A stretch of DNA of 64,000 nt from Mucilaginibacter geliditolerans (GTDB lineage: Bacteria; Bacteroidota; Bacteroidia; Sphingobacteriales; Sphingobacteriaceae), in contig NZ_JACHBY010000004.1 of the NCBI RefSeq assembly GCF_014200495.1, positions 124,001 through 188,000 on the forward strand. Reading direction: 5' to 3'. Below, one piece after another: positions 43,153-51,416 of this stretch; positions within the stretch are counted from its first letter, which is position 1, and each line of letters starts with the position of its first letter. The position numbers and the translations under genes were made by a program. Below the pieces are notes generated by a model that was not told the origin of the DNA, did no database searches, and worked only from the letters and a program-made list of their open reading frames with translations.

Positions 43153-43428
43153 ACCCTCTTTCCCGCTTGCGGTAGAGAGGGTGATCGAGCGAAGTGCAGA
43201 TCGGGTGAGTTGGCGAAGCGCGTCGAAGTTCCGCGTTAGTGATTGCAGCGGATACCGGCCTTGCGCTTAAGGCCTGCGGGCGTATGAGCGGAAAGCACGG
43301 GCCGCAGGTAACGCCCAAATTAGCGCTTCAATAACACACCCCTAACCCCTCTCAAGAGGGGCACTTTTAACTCACCCCCGACTTCGTTTCACTTGTCGGC
43401 CCTCTCTATGCTGCGCATAAAGAGGGTG
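43153..43428. repeat. Family B MITE-like element, inverted copy
   Basis: 276 bp with the same outer arms as at 20111 (ACCCTCTTTCCCGCTTGCGG...ATCGGGTGAGTTGG and CTCACCCCCGACTTCG...TAAAGAGGGT), but with the core in the reverse order: GATTGCAGCGGATACCGGCC...CGGGCCGCAGGTAACGCCC, then CACACCCCTAACCCCTCTCA. It fills most of the gap 43068-43467 between rpiB and tatC. Confidence 0.75.
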
Positions 43429-43467
43429 AAAGAAAAGAATTAAATTTGATTGATGATTGAGCTCAGC

Positions 43468-44337
43468 TTATGAAGCCATTAGCTCTTCATGTTTCTTTAA
43501 CCTGCGTTTTTCAACAACAGATGCTACCAGTATACCTACCTCATATAATACCAATAAAGGTATAGTAGCAAGTGTAGTAGTTAAAATATCAGGTGATGGC
43601 GATACAATGGCGCCTACTATCATGATGATAACAATAGCATAACGCCTGGTTTTACGCATAAACGTACCTGTTAATATACCTATGCTGGCCAATATGTAAA
43701 TAACAATAGGCAATTCGAATAACAGTCCTGTTAACAGGGTTATGGTTGATACTATAGAAAGATAGGAGCCGATAGTGAACTGATTTTTAATGACATCACT
43801 CACCGTATATCCTGCCAAAAAAGCTACAGACTCAGGAACCAGGATATAATAACCAAATAGAATGCCTATAATAAACAGCACCGAAGAATAAAATACAAAA
43901 CCACTTGCGGCCTTGCGTTCTTTTTCCAAAAGCGCCGGCTTAATGAAGCGCCATATCTCCCATAAAATATAGGGGATGCCTATAATAACACCTATCAGCA
44001 ATGATGTGTTGATCTGCAGTAAAAACTGCCCGGCCATTTCGGTATTAATGATGTTCCCGTTTATTTTATCAATACAAAAACCTGATAAATGAAAGAAATT
44101 TCCCAGCGAGCACATCATCCGGAACGACCAGAACTTAGGATCGAACGGCCCCATGATAATGGTGCTGAACAAAAAGTGAAAATTGCAGAAAGCGACAATA
44201 CTGAAAACAGCTACTGCAATAACCGATCGGATCAGGTGCCACCTGAGCGTCTCCAGGTGATCAAAGAACGACATTTCAGCCTCGAGGTTATTACCTTTCT
44301 CCTTTATCGCTTTTATTATATTTTTTCCGTCGCTCAT
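43468..44337 (-). CDS. tatC: Sec-independent (Tat) protein translocase subunit TatC
   Basis: 289-aa polytopic protein with six helices that recognises twin-arginine signal peptides and works with TatA. Signatures: AEMSFFDHLETLRWHLIRS at the N terminus, an extended loop before FLLQINTSLLIGVIIGIPYI, IWRFIKPALLEKERKAA, and FELPIVIYILASIGILT. The loop between helices 1 and 2 is longer than in proteobacteria, as is common in Bacteroidota. It is 66 bp downstream of accC on the same strand, so it may share its transcript. No tatA in the window. Confidence 0.95.
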   Translation of the reverse strand: MSDGKNIIKAIKEKGNNLEAEMSFFDHLETLRWHLIRSVIAVAVFSIVAFCNFHFLFSTIIMGPFDPKFWSFRMMCSLGNFFHLSGFCIDKINGNIINTEMAGQFLLQINTSLLIGVIIGIPYILWEIWRFIKPALLEKERKAASGFVFYSSVLFIIGILFGYYILVPESVAFLAGYTVSDVIKNQFTIGSYLSIVSTITLLTGLLFELPIVIYILASIGILTGTFMRKTRRYAIVIIMIVGAIVSPSPDILTTTLATIPLLVLYEVGILVASVVEKRRLKKHEELMAS

Positions 44338-44403
44338 AGTTCTTTTGAAATCCCTTGTTTATACTGAATGCATTTACGTTTTATTACAGCAACACGGTTT
44401 CAA

Positions 44404-45744
44404 TTATTCTGAGTATTCAAACGTTTCCATAAACTTGGTGGTAAAATTACCCGCGCGGAAGTTAGGATCCTGCAGTAATTTCAAGTGGAATGGTATGGTT
44501 GTTTTAACACCTTCAATAACAAACTCACTCAGGGCACGCTCCATAGTACTTAAAGCTTCATCGCGTGTTTGGGCAACGCAAATTACTTTGGCAATCATTG
44601 AATCGTAGTTTGGCGGTATCACATACCCTGTGTACACATGTGTATCAATACGCACACCATGGCCACCCGGCGAGTGGAAGTTAGTGATCTTGCCCGGTGA
44701 AGGGCGGAAGTTATTAAACGGATCCTCAGCATTAATACGGCACTCAATGGCATGCATGGTTGGCTCGTAGTTTTTGCCTGATATAGGTATACCGGCGGCA
44801 ACCTTTATTTGTTCCTTTATTAAGTCGAAATTGATTACTTCTTCAGTTACCGGGTGCTCCACCTGTATACGGGTGTTCATCTCCATAAAGTAGAAGTTGC
44901 GGTCTTTATCAACCAAAAACTCAACGGTACCGGCACCCTCATATTTAACGGCTTTAGCGCCTTTTATGGCAGCTTCACCCATTTTTTTGCGAAGTTTTTC
45001 GGTCATGAATGGTGAAGGGGCTTCCTCAACCAGTTTTTGGTGACGGCGCTGTATAGAGCAATCACGCTCCGACAGGTGGCAAACTTTACCATACTGGTCG
45101 CCAACTACCTGGATCTCGATATGTCGTGGGTCCTGAACATATTTCTCCAGGTACATACCATCGTTGCCAAAGGCTGCACCTGATTCTGCACGGGCTGAAT
45201 CCCAGGCATTCTCAAACTCTTCATCCTTCCACACAATACGCATACCTCGGCCACCACCACCGGCAGTTGCTTTAAGTATTACAGGATATCCTATTTTTTT
45301 TGCTATCGCGATGCCTTCTTTTACACCACTTAACAAACCATCAGAACCGGGCACAATTGGTACACCAGCCTTTTTCATGGTTTCCTTAGCCGAAGCCTTA
45401 TCACCCATGGAGTTGATCTGCGCGGCAGTAGCGCCAATAAATTTTATACCGTATTCGGCACAAATAGCCGAGAATTTTGCATTTTCAGACAAGAAACCAT
45501 AGCCAGGATGGATCGCATCGGCATTGGTTAACTCGGCGGCTGAAATGATATTCGGGATATTTAAATAAGAATCTTTACTTGGAGGGGGGCCTATACAAAC
45601 GGCTTCATCAGCAAAACGCACATGAAGACTGTCGCGGTCGGCAGTAGAATATACAGCTACGGTTTTAATGCCCATTTCCTTGCAGGTGCGAATAATACGC
45701 AAGGCAATTTCACCACGATTAGCTATTAATATTTTTTTAAACAT
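44404..45744 (-). CDS. accC: Acetyl-CoA carboxylase, biotin carboxylase subunit
   Basis: 446-aa ATP-grasp enzyme that carboxylates biotin on AccB with bicarbonate and ATP. Motifs: [34 protein letters not shown], the ATP-grasp loop [62 protein letters not shown] (in outline) and the catalytic Arg of [13 protein letters not shown]. Length is normal. It is followed upstream on the same strand by accB; the gap of 134 bp holds a class D hairpin. Confidence 0.97.
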   Translation of the reverse strand: MFKKILIANRGEIALRIIRTCKEMGIKTVAVYSTADRDSLHVRFADEAVCIGPPPSKDSYLNIPNIISAAELTNADAIHPGYGFLSENAKFSAICAEYGIKFIGATAAQINSMGDKASAKETMKKAGVPIVPGSDGLLSGVKEGIAIAKKIGYPVILKATAGGGGRGMRIVWKDEEFENAWDSARAESGAAFGNDGMYLEKYVQDPRHIEIQVVGDQYGKVCHLSERDCSIQRRHQKLVEEAPSPFMTEKLRKKMGEAAIKGAKAVKYEGAGTVEFLVDKDRNFYFMEMNTRIQVEHPVTEEVINFDLIKEQIKVAAGIPISGKNYEPTMHAIECRINAEDPFNNFRPSPGKITNFHSPGGHGVRIDTHVYTGYVIPPNYDSMIAKVICVAQTRDEALSTMERALSEFVIEGVKTTIPFHLKLLQDPNFRAGNFTTKFMETFEYSE

Positions 45745-45747
45745 CTT

Positions 45748-45878
45748 AACAATTTGAAGATTTGAAAATGTGCCGATCTGAAGATTAATTCAAACTGGAT
45801 AATTATTCAATATTTTTTGAAACATTTGATTTTGAAGAAATAAGCATTTTCAAATCTTCAAATCACCAAATTTTCAAC
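45748..45878. repeat. Class D word hairpin (CAAATCTT word), accB-accC gap
   Basis: Left arm AACAATTTGAAGATTTGAAA then ATGTGCCGATCTGAAG; right arm GCATTTTCAAATCTTCAAAT then CACCAAATTTTCAAC. The arms are complementary, built on a CAAATYTT/AAGATTTG word of 8 nt. It fills nearly the whole gap between accB and accC, which are expected to be made in stoichiometric amounts. Confidence 0.7.
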
Positions 45879-46352
45879 TTAAATAGGTTCTACCAAAAAT
45901 AATGGCTGGTCGTACTCAACTGGTGATGCGTTATCAACCAATACTTTTACTACACGGCCTGATACTTCTGATTCGATCTCGTTAAACAACTTCATCGCCT
46001 CAATAATGCAAAGCACACTGCCAGTGGTTATTTCATCACCAACATTTACCATCATCGGTTTATCCGGGCTTGCTGAACGGTAAAAAGTACCTATCATCGG
46101 CGATTTTATAGTGATATATTTTGATGTATCCTCAACAGCAGGAGCAGCTGAAGCTGCCGGGCCTGCTATTTGTGCTACCTGCTCGGCAGGAGCGTATGCA
46201 ACAGGTTGTTGCGCCGGCACCGTAGCATTAACTATAGTTTGCGCCTGGTTGGTTTTGATCGTAATTTTAAAATCGTTTTGCTCTATCGCAACTTCGTTAA
46301 CTCCTGATTTGGCTACGAAGCGAATAAGGTCCTGTATTTGTTTAATATCCAT
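45879..46352 (-). CDS. accB: Acetyl-CoA carboxylase biotin carboxyl carrier protein
   Basis: 157-aa BCCP carrying biotin for fatty-acid synthesis. An N-terminal assembly domain (about 1-40) is followed by an Ala/Pro-rich linker (about 42-75) and the biotinyl domain (about 78-157). The biotinylated Lys is K121 in CIIEAMKLFNEIE; the Met residue before it is conserved. The BirA gene at 29.8 kb encodes the ligase for this lysine. The class D hairpins on both sides separate it from fabH and accC. Confidence 0.96.
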   Translation of the reverse strand: MDIKQIQDLIRFVAKSGVNEVAIEQNDFKITIKTNQAQTIVNATVPAQQPVAYAPAEQVAQIAGPAASAAPAVEDTSKYITIKSPMIGTFYRSASPDKPMMVNVGDEITTGSVLCIIEAMKLFNEIESEVSGRVVKVLVDNASPVEYDQPLFLVEPI

Positions 46353-46383
46353 GCTTGGGGAATGAATTGATTTTGGAGCTTTA

Positions 46384-46586
46384 AATGTGCAAATATGCGG
46401 ATATGCAAATGTGCAAATGTTTTTAATTATTTAAGTTAAAAATATGCACACTGTGCCTAATGCAAATGTGCAGTTTAATAGTTAAATATTGGTTATTAGT
46501 TGGTATTTAACAAAACAAATTTTATAATGTTCTATTTTCAGTATAATCTATCATTTGCACATCTGCATATTTGCACATCTGCACAT
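46384..46586. repeat. Class D word hairpin (GCAAATRT word), fabH-accB gap
   Basis: Left arm 46384-46420 (AATGTGCAAATATGCGGATA, then TGCAAATGTGCAAATG), a middle block at 46443-46472 (TATGCACACTGTGCC, AATGCAAATGTGCAG) and right arm 46551-46586 (CATTTGCACATCTGCATATT, then TGCACATCTGCACAT). The word CACATYTG/CARATGTG repeats at 8 nt. The gap 46353-46590 is otherwise AT-rich. Confidence 0.7.
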
Positions 46587-46590
46587 CAAA

Positions 46591-47589
46591 CTATTTGGCA
46601 TCGTAAGCCCATTTTAAATAAATTGAGCCCCAGGTAAATCCACCGCCAAAAGCGGCAAATAACAGGTTGTCGCCTTTTTTAAATTTGTCTTCCCATTCCC
46701 ACAAACAAAGCGGGATGGTTGCATTTGTAGTGTTACCGTAACGTTCAATATTAATGATCACCTTATCGGCGCTAACACCGGTACGGTTGGCAGTCGCATC
46801 AATTATGCGTTTGTTGGCCTGGTGTGGTACCAACCATGCAATATCATCGGCTTTCAGGTCGTTACGCTCCATTACTTCGGCAGCAACATCGGCCATATTA
46901 GTAACCGCAAATTTAAATACGGCCTGGCCTTCCTGGTAAGCATAATGCTCGCGCGCATCAACTGTTTCGTGGCTGGCCGGCTTTACTGATCCACCTGCTT
47001 TTTGGTGCAGGTAAGGGATACCGGCGCCATCGCTTTTCATAATAGAGTCAATAATACCAAACCCATCCTCATTTGGTTCAAGCAAGGCACAACCTGCGCC
47101 ATCGCCAAAAATAATACAGGTAGCGCGGTCCTGGTAATCAACCATGGCCGACATTTTATCAGCACCAACAACTAACACTTTTTTGTGTTTGCCGGTCTCA
47201 ATAAACTGAGCGCCAACAGTTAAGCCAAATAAAAAGCCGGAGCATGCAGCCTGCAGATCGAAACCCCATGCGTTTTTAGCGCCTATTTTATGGCCTAATA
47301 TATTTGCCGTAGCCGGGAAAGGCATATCGGGCGTTGTAGTACAAAAAATAATAATATCGATCTCTTCGGCACTGATACCGCGTTTTTTCAGCAGGCCCTC
47401 AACAGCTGGTGCAGCCATGTCAGAGGTGCCAAGACCTTCGCCTTTTTGTATTCTACGCTCTTTAATACCTGTGCGGCTGGTGATCCACTCATCATTCGTA
47501 TCAACCAATGTTTCCAGCTCTTTATTGGTTAAAATATACTCAGGTACATAACCATTTACAGCGGTAATAGCGGCATGAATTTTACTCAT
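46591..47589 (-). CDS. fabH: Beta-ketoacyl-ACP synthase III
   Basis: 332-aa thiolase-fold enzyme that starts fatty-acid synthesis by condensing an acyl-CoA with malonyl-ACP. The catalytic triad is visible: C116 in DLQAACSGFLFGL, H256 in WLVPHQANKRI and N286 in YGNTTNATIPL. Also present are TRTGIKERRI and the C-terminal FAAFGGGFTWGSIYLKW. Twelve bp separate it from plsX. The conserved order rpmF-plsX-fabH makes the cluster a unit for starting membrane lipid synthesis. Confidence 0.97.
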   Translation of the reverse strand: MSKIHAAITAVNGYVPEYILTNKELETLVDTNDEWITSRTGIKERRIQKGEGLGTSDMAAPAVEGLLKKRGISAEEIDIIIFCTTTPDMPFPATANILGHKIGAKNAWGFDLQAACSGFLFGLTVGAQFIETGKHKKVLVVGADKMSAMVDYQDRATCIIFGDGAGCALLEPNEDGFGIIDSIMKSDGAGIPYLHQKAGGSVKPASHETVDAREHYAYQEGQAVFKFAVTNMADVAAEVMERNDLKADDIAWLVPHQANKRIIDATANRTGVSADKVIINIERYGNTTNATIPLCLWEWEDKFKKGDNLLFAAFGGGFTWGSIYLKWAYDAK

Positions 47590-47601
47590 TTTGTATGTTT
47601 T

Positions 47602-48537
47602 TTACTGAAAAGCCTGGGTGATCTGGTCAATCAGGCCGCTTTCAAGAATATCTTTTGATAAAAGAACCATGTTTTTAATAGCCTCGGGGTTTGATATACC
47701 GTGGCCAACCACAACAGGGGCATTAACACCCAAAATTGGGCTGCCTCCATATTGCTCATAATTGAACCTATCGAAAAATTCGTCTTTGATTCCCTTTTTA
47801 AGGGCAATTTCGTAGAATGACTCGGAGAGCTTAATAATAATGTTCCCCGTGAAACCATCGGAAACCATTACATCGGCCATATCATCAAAAAGATGGCGAC
47901 TCTCCACATTACCCACAAAGTTGAATAGGGTTGACGCTTTAAAGAGCGGGAAGGCAGCCTGGCTTAAAATATTGCCTTTCTCCTCTTCCTCGCCAATATT
48001 TACCAGCGCCACGCGTGGGTTTTTTATTTTATACACATACTCGGCAAGTAACTTACCAAGCATACCGAACTGCAACAGCATTTCGGGTTTGCAATCGGCA
48101 TTGGCGCCAACATCAAGCAAAACACCTACACCACCGGCTACCTGGGGCACGATAGATGTGATGGCCGGGCGCTGTACACCCGGAATAGTTTTTACGCTAA
48201 ACATTGACCCAACCAGCATAGCCCCGGTGTTACCAGCCGAGGAAAATGCCTGTATGGCGCCTTCTTTAAGAAGCCTGAAACCGACACTAATGCTAGAGTC
48301 GGCTTTTTGAACGATTGCTTTTGTAGGATGTTCGCCCATGCCTATAACCTCGGTTGTATGTACAAACTCGAAGTTATCGGGGCTATAATTATTTTCCTGA
48401 AGTATTTTTACAGCTATATCTTTATCACCAATGAGCACCAGTTTTGGCCCGGATAAGGCTTTATGGGCCAAAATCGCGCCTAAAACGGCCGCTTCGGGGG
48501 CATAATCACCACCCATAATGTCTAAGCCGATCTTCAT
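47602..48537 (-). CDS. plsX: Phosphate acyltransferase PlsX
   Basis: 311-aa PlsX, which makes acyl-phosphate from acyl-ACP for phospholipid synthesis by PlsY. Motifs: IGLDIMGGDYAPEAAVLGA, VHTTEVIGMGEHPTKAI, FSAGNTGAMLVGS (as SSAGNTGAMLVGS), VGVLLDVGANADCKPEML, NIGEEEEKGN and VVSDGFTGNIIIKLSE in outline. Length is normal. It overlaps no neighbour and is 14 bp downstream of rpmF on the same strand. Confidence 0.97.
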   Translation of the reverse strand: MKIGLDIMGGDYAPEAAVLGAILAHKALSGPKLVLIGDKDIAVKILQENNYSPDNFEFVHTTEVIGMGEHPTKAIVQKADSSISVGFRLLKEGAIQAFSSAGNTGAMLVGSMFSVKTIPGVQRPAITSIVPQVAGGVGVLLDVGANADCKPEMLLQFGMLGKLLAEYVYKIKNPRVALVNIGEEEEKGNILSQAAFPLFKASTLFNFVGNVESRHLFDDMADVMVSDGFTGNIIIKLSESFYEIALKKGIKDEFFDRFNYEQYGGSPILGVNAPVVVGHGISNPEAIKNMVLLSKDILESGLIDQITQAFQ

Positions 48538-48551
48538 TTCAGAAAATTAAC

Positions 48552-48743
48552 TTATGCTACAGCTGCTTTCTCAATCAGTAATTTACCATTGTAGTAAACG
48601 TTACCATCAACAGTATAAGCTCTGTGTGGCAAATGTACCGCACCGGTAGTTTTGCAAGTAGTTAATGTAGGCGCTACAGCCTTGTAGTGTGTTCTGCGTT
48701 TATCTCTTCTCGATTTGGATATCTTCCGCTTTGGATGTGGCAT
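48552..48743 (-). CDS. rpmF: 50S ribosomal protein L32
   Basis: 63-aa bL32. The basic N terminus [20 protein letters not shown] is diagnostic, followed by [23 protein letters not shown]. It lacks the full set of four cysteines of the zinc-binding form, keeping a single Cys, so it is probably a zinc-independent type. It is translated together with plsX and the DUF177 gene. Confidence 0.95.
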   Translation of the reverse strand: MPHPKRKISKSRRDKRRTHYKAVAPTLTTCKTTGAVHLPHRAYTVDGNVYYNGKLLIEKAAVA

Positions 48744-48759
48744 AACTTAATTTATTAAA

Positions 48760-49278
48760 TCATTTAATTTTTTTGAGCGCGTCCCACCGTGGGTCCACTT
48801 GCTCATCCTGTTCATTATTTACTATAAGCTTGTTAAGGCTGTCCAGCATTTCCTTATCACAATAAGAGGTGTTACCCTCATCGCTGCAAACCGCTATAAA
48901 CGGCATTGCAACATTTATATATTCGTAGATCAGCCCTGCTATGTTGATCTCATGATCACTTTTACCAAGGGTGATGATCTCTTCATCATCTATTTCTTCA
49001 TCGCTAAACTTAGCGATCTGCTGCTCGCGGATATCAACCGGCTGCGGAAACTGGGACAGACACCTGTCGCAATTTAAATCCATATGCCCGGTGATATGAA
49101 AATTCAGGATGATCATTGTCTCCTGTTTTTCCAACTCCACCACACACAGCAGCTTAGCCTTTTTTACCAGCGAATATTCAAATTCGTTGAAAAAGCTGTC
49201 TGTTATATCAAATTCAAACTGGTGCTTCCCCAGCTTTAAACCTGTATATGGGATTGAATATGTTCTTAGCGATTTCAA
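48760..49278 (-). CDS. DUF177 (YceD-like) 23S rRNA accumulation protein
   Basis: 172-aa YceD/DUF177 protein, associated in enterobacteria and plants with accumulation of 23S rRNA and always near rpmF. The core is DLNCDRCLSQFPQPVDI with the Cys pair, and PFIAVCSDEGNTSYCDKEML adds two Cys near the C terminus. The reading frame is open for another 71 codons upstream, but the TTG at 49278 (then KSLRTYSIPYTGLKLGKHQFEF in outline) is the start consistent with family length. The first gene of the rpmF-plsX-fabH cluster here. Confidence 0.88.
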   Translation of the reverse strand: MKSLRTYSIPYTGLKLGKHQFEFDITDSFFNEFEYSLVKKAKLLCVVELEKQETMIILNFHITGHMDLNCDRCLSQFPQPVDIREQQIAKFSDEEIDDEEIITLGKSDHEINIAGLIYEYINVAMPFIAVCSDEGNTSYCDKEMLDSLNKLIVNNEQDEQVDPRWDALKKIK

Positions 49279-49485
49279 CGAGCAACAATTAGCCCGCAAA
49301 TGTAAGGGAAATATTGGATATGTGGAAACGGTTTTTTTAAATAGAATTTTGGGGTAGTGAGAGGGTTCGTGTGGCGGGGTTTGTGGGGCGGGGAACGGGA
49401 GGATTGGGTTGTGTGTTGAAGGTTGTATGTTGTGTGAGATGGGATTGGGGAGCGAGATTCGGGTCGCGGGGTTGATAATCCAATT

Positions 49486-49607
49486 TGTCATTTCGAACGA
49501 GGTACGAGGAGAAAACTTTTACGGGGTGCATGTACGCTGATGCTTTACGGCCTTGCATGTTCGTTATACATGGTGCAGAAGATTTCTCTCTATCGTTCGA
49601 AATGACA
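49486..49607. repeat. Family A dispersed inverted repeat (TTTCGAACGA type)
   Basis: TGTCATTTCGAACGAGGTAC to CTATCGTTCGAAATGACA, 122 bp. The outer arms differ from the CGTCATTGCGAGG type, so the family has at least three arm versions in this window. Confidence 0.75.
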
Positions 49608-49619
49608 AGAGGTGATTTG

Positions 49620-49700
49620 GGCGTTCTCGCTAGCCTGCGGGCCATGCTTTCCGCCATACGCCCGCGCATGTCACCTTGAGCGTTAGTCGAAGAGCGCTGC
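49620..49700. repeat. Family B core fragment
   Basis: GGGCGTTCTCGCTAGCCTGC...CATACGCCCGCGCATG...AGCGCTGCAATCACC is a divergent copy of the family B core without arms. With the family A copy before it, it fills the gap 49279-49709. Confidence 0.5.
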
Positions 49701-49709
49701 AATCACCAT

Positions 49710-50087
49710 TTAGGCAAACATAAAAAGATACACCAACCCAGCAATATCACACAATATGAATAAAACAATAAAAAGCATATTATAATAGGACAGATAGTTT
49801 TGTGATATCAATTCTATTTTTTTCGCAGATATGATTTCTAAAAGTCCGTGAATTAGCATAAACGCAACTGTTAACACGGTTACTACATAAAATGGCGTTT
49901 TTAAAACATGCCCAAATACAAAATCGAAAAGACTATATTCAATAAGGATAATTAACAAAAACCCTGTTCCTTTCATGTGGCTTTTATTTATGAAGGAAGA
50001 GTTTGGTGAGATCCCTTGAGCAATTGTATATCCTGTTGTGTTGAAGAACAGAAGTATCAGATCTAACTTTGAAACGCGATCATTCAT
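49710..50087 (-). CDS. Small membrane protein of unknown function
   Basis: 125-aa protein with three or four predicted membrane helices (near 5-25, 40-62, 66-88 and 100-123). No family recognised. It starts MNDRVSKLDLILLFF and ends in a hydrophobic helix. The flanking DNA on both sides is repeat-rich. It is not clearly linked to any neighbour. Confidence 0.6.
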   Translation of the reverse strand: MNDRVSKLDLILLFFNTTGYTIAQGISPNSSFINKSHMKGTGFLLIILIEYSLFDFVFGHVLKTPFYVVTVLTVAFMLIHGLLEIISAKKIELISQNYLSYYNMLFIVLFILCDIAGLVYLFMFA

Positions 50088-50130
50088 ATGTTTTTTTGTG
50101 AAAAGGAATATAAAGATAATAAATTATATC

Positions 50131-50266
50131 GCTCCCACGAGTTTAGCGCAGCGTAACTCGTGGTAACAATTGTTCAAGCTTATTAGCTTGATGCCGCCTT
50201 TTTAAGCTGCAAGCTTTAGCCATGCCACACCACGGGTTACGCTGCGCTAAACCCGCGGCAGCAATT
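50131..50266. repeat. Family C 136-bp element, copy 1
   Basis: Ends are inverted: GCTCCCACGAGTTTAGCGCA GCGTAACTCG at the left and CGGGTTACGCTGCGCTAAAC CCG at the right. The centre carries CAAGCTTATTAGCTTG and AAGCTGCAAGCTTTAGC, each a smaller hairpin. A near-identical second copy in the same orientation is at 53603-53739. There is no reading frame. It sits in the 339-bp gap 50088-50426. Confidence 0.75.
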
Positions 50267-50426
50267 CATATAAAAACACATCTTATCTACTGAAAATCAT
50301 TTCATTATATAAAATAAACTTTTAAATTTGATAAGTATATATACTAATATGGAGTCCGGCTACCATATTAAAAACGGGACTAATCCCCCTATAGTCAATA
50401 TCAAACCAACAGCAAACCTTTACGCT

Positions 50427-50699
50427 ATGCCAAAGTATGTAATTGAAAGGGAGATCCCCGGCGCGGGGCAAATTCCGCCAGAACAGTTAAAAGCTATTTC
50501 ACAAACTTCATGCGGGGTGCTCAGTAATCTTGGACCGCAAATTCAATGGGTGCACAGCTACGTTACCGAAAATAAAATCTACTGCATTTACAATGCTCCC
50601 AACGAAGAAATGGTGCGCGAACATGCTAAACAGGGCGGTTTCCCGGCGAACTCGGTGAGCAGGGTAACATCAATTATTGATCCTACAACTGCAGAGTAA
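50427..50699 (+). CDS. DUF4242-like small protein (nickel-binding SCO4226 type)
   Basis: 90-aa protein beginning MPKYVIEREIPGAGQIPPEQ, followed by VLSNLGPQIQWVHSYV and TENKIYCIYNAPNEEMVREH, a pattern I associate with DUF4242/SCO4226 proteins (ferredoxin-like fold, a nickel-binding member is known). The upstream in-frame ATG would add 33 residues that look unconserved, so the start was set at 50427. No signal peptide. It precedes the small secreted protein and the TonB receptor on the same strand, but 227 bp of structured non-coding DNA follows it. Confidence 0.7.
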   Translation: MPKYVIEREIPGAGQIPPEQLKAISQTSCGVLSNLGPQIQWVHSYVTENKIYCIYNAPNEEMVREHAKQGGFPANSVSRVTSIIDPTTAE

Positions 50700-50706
50700 G
50701 CGCAGC

Positions 50707-50774
50707 CCCCTTCCCCCCTGAAGGGGAACGATTTCATAAAGGTGTGCCGCTTTGCACCGGGTGTTCGGTGGCAC
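50707..50774 (+). promoter_or_regulatory. GC-rich hairpins in the gap before the secreted protein gene
   Basis: CCCCTTCCCCCCTGAAGGGG (50708-50727) and GTGCCGCTTTGCACCGGGTG TTCGGTGGCAC (50744-50774) each fold into stems. They lie in a 228-bp gap upstream of the small secreted protein and TonB receptor genes. They could be the terminator of the DUF4242 gene, a dispersed repeat or part of a leader; I could not match a known riboswitch. Confidence 0.35.
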
Positions 50775-50927
50775 AGCAGGGATGCCCTTTGCCCACGAGC
50801 GCTTACTGTTAACCTTCATCGGCTTTAAAATGCTGACCGGAGAGTACGCTGAAAAGATTGGTTGCATAGCTGGAGTTTCCGAAAAAGGAAGTGGCAGACT
50901 AACTTTATATTATCTATTTTTGTTCTG

Positions 50928-51326
50928 ATGCTAAAAAAATGCACAGTCTGCTTGTTATCATGCCTGTTTTTAATGGGTAGCATTTTTTTGCCGCTTTCTG
51001 ATTTTTCATTAGCGGGCGATATCCCCAATATGTATCATTCCTATGAAAAAATCGCCAGCAGGGGAGATGCAGACATACTCGATTTTATCGGCGATTACCT
51101 ATTAGCCGGAAAAGCCTTACTCGGGCATAATAAAAAAGATAAACCCGAAAGTGCTGGGATGTCGGTTCAGTTTCAGCATTCACCTGCCAGTATGAGTTTT
51201 TTATATAACCGTGTTGAGTCGCTGTGTATTTCTATAAAGGATTTTAAAATTGATCATACCCAACTAAAAAATCCTGTTGCCACTACAGATTTTCATCCCG
51301 AATTATTTCGTCCGCCGTTAGCTTAG
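50928..51326 (+). CDS. Small secreted protein of unknown function
   Basis: 132-aa protein with a hydrophobic N-terminal segment (MLKKCTVCLLSCLFLMGSIF), probably a signal peptide. The rest is polar with no recognised domain. It is 90 bp upstream of a TonB-dependent receptor gene on the same strand and may be a partner of that transporter. The start was placed at MLKKCTV; the frame is open further upstream, but without typical sequence. Confidence 0.6.
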   Translation: MLKKCTVCLLSCLFLMGSIFLPLSDFSLAGDIPNMYHSYEKIASRGDADILDFIGDYLLAGKALLGHNKKDKPESAGMSVQFQHSPASMSFLYNRVESLCISIKDFKIDHTQLKNPVATTDFHPELFRPPLA

Positions 51327-51416
51327 TCTCCATTTTTTTATTTAATGTGGAGTTTCCTTTTTAAGGATGCTGCTATCTGCTTATGGCTGTTTTAACAGCT
51401 TTTACCAATAATTTTC

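Noticed and set aside
50700..50927. Cobalamin or other riboswitch before the TonB receptor genes
   Set aside because: GC-rich hairpins are present but the cobalamin-box conserved blocks are not; no other known riboswitch pattern fits.
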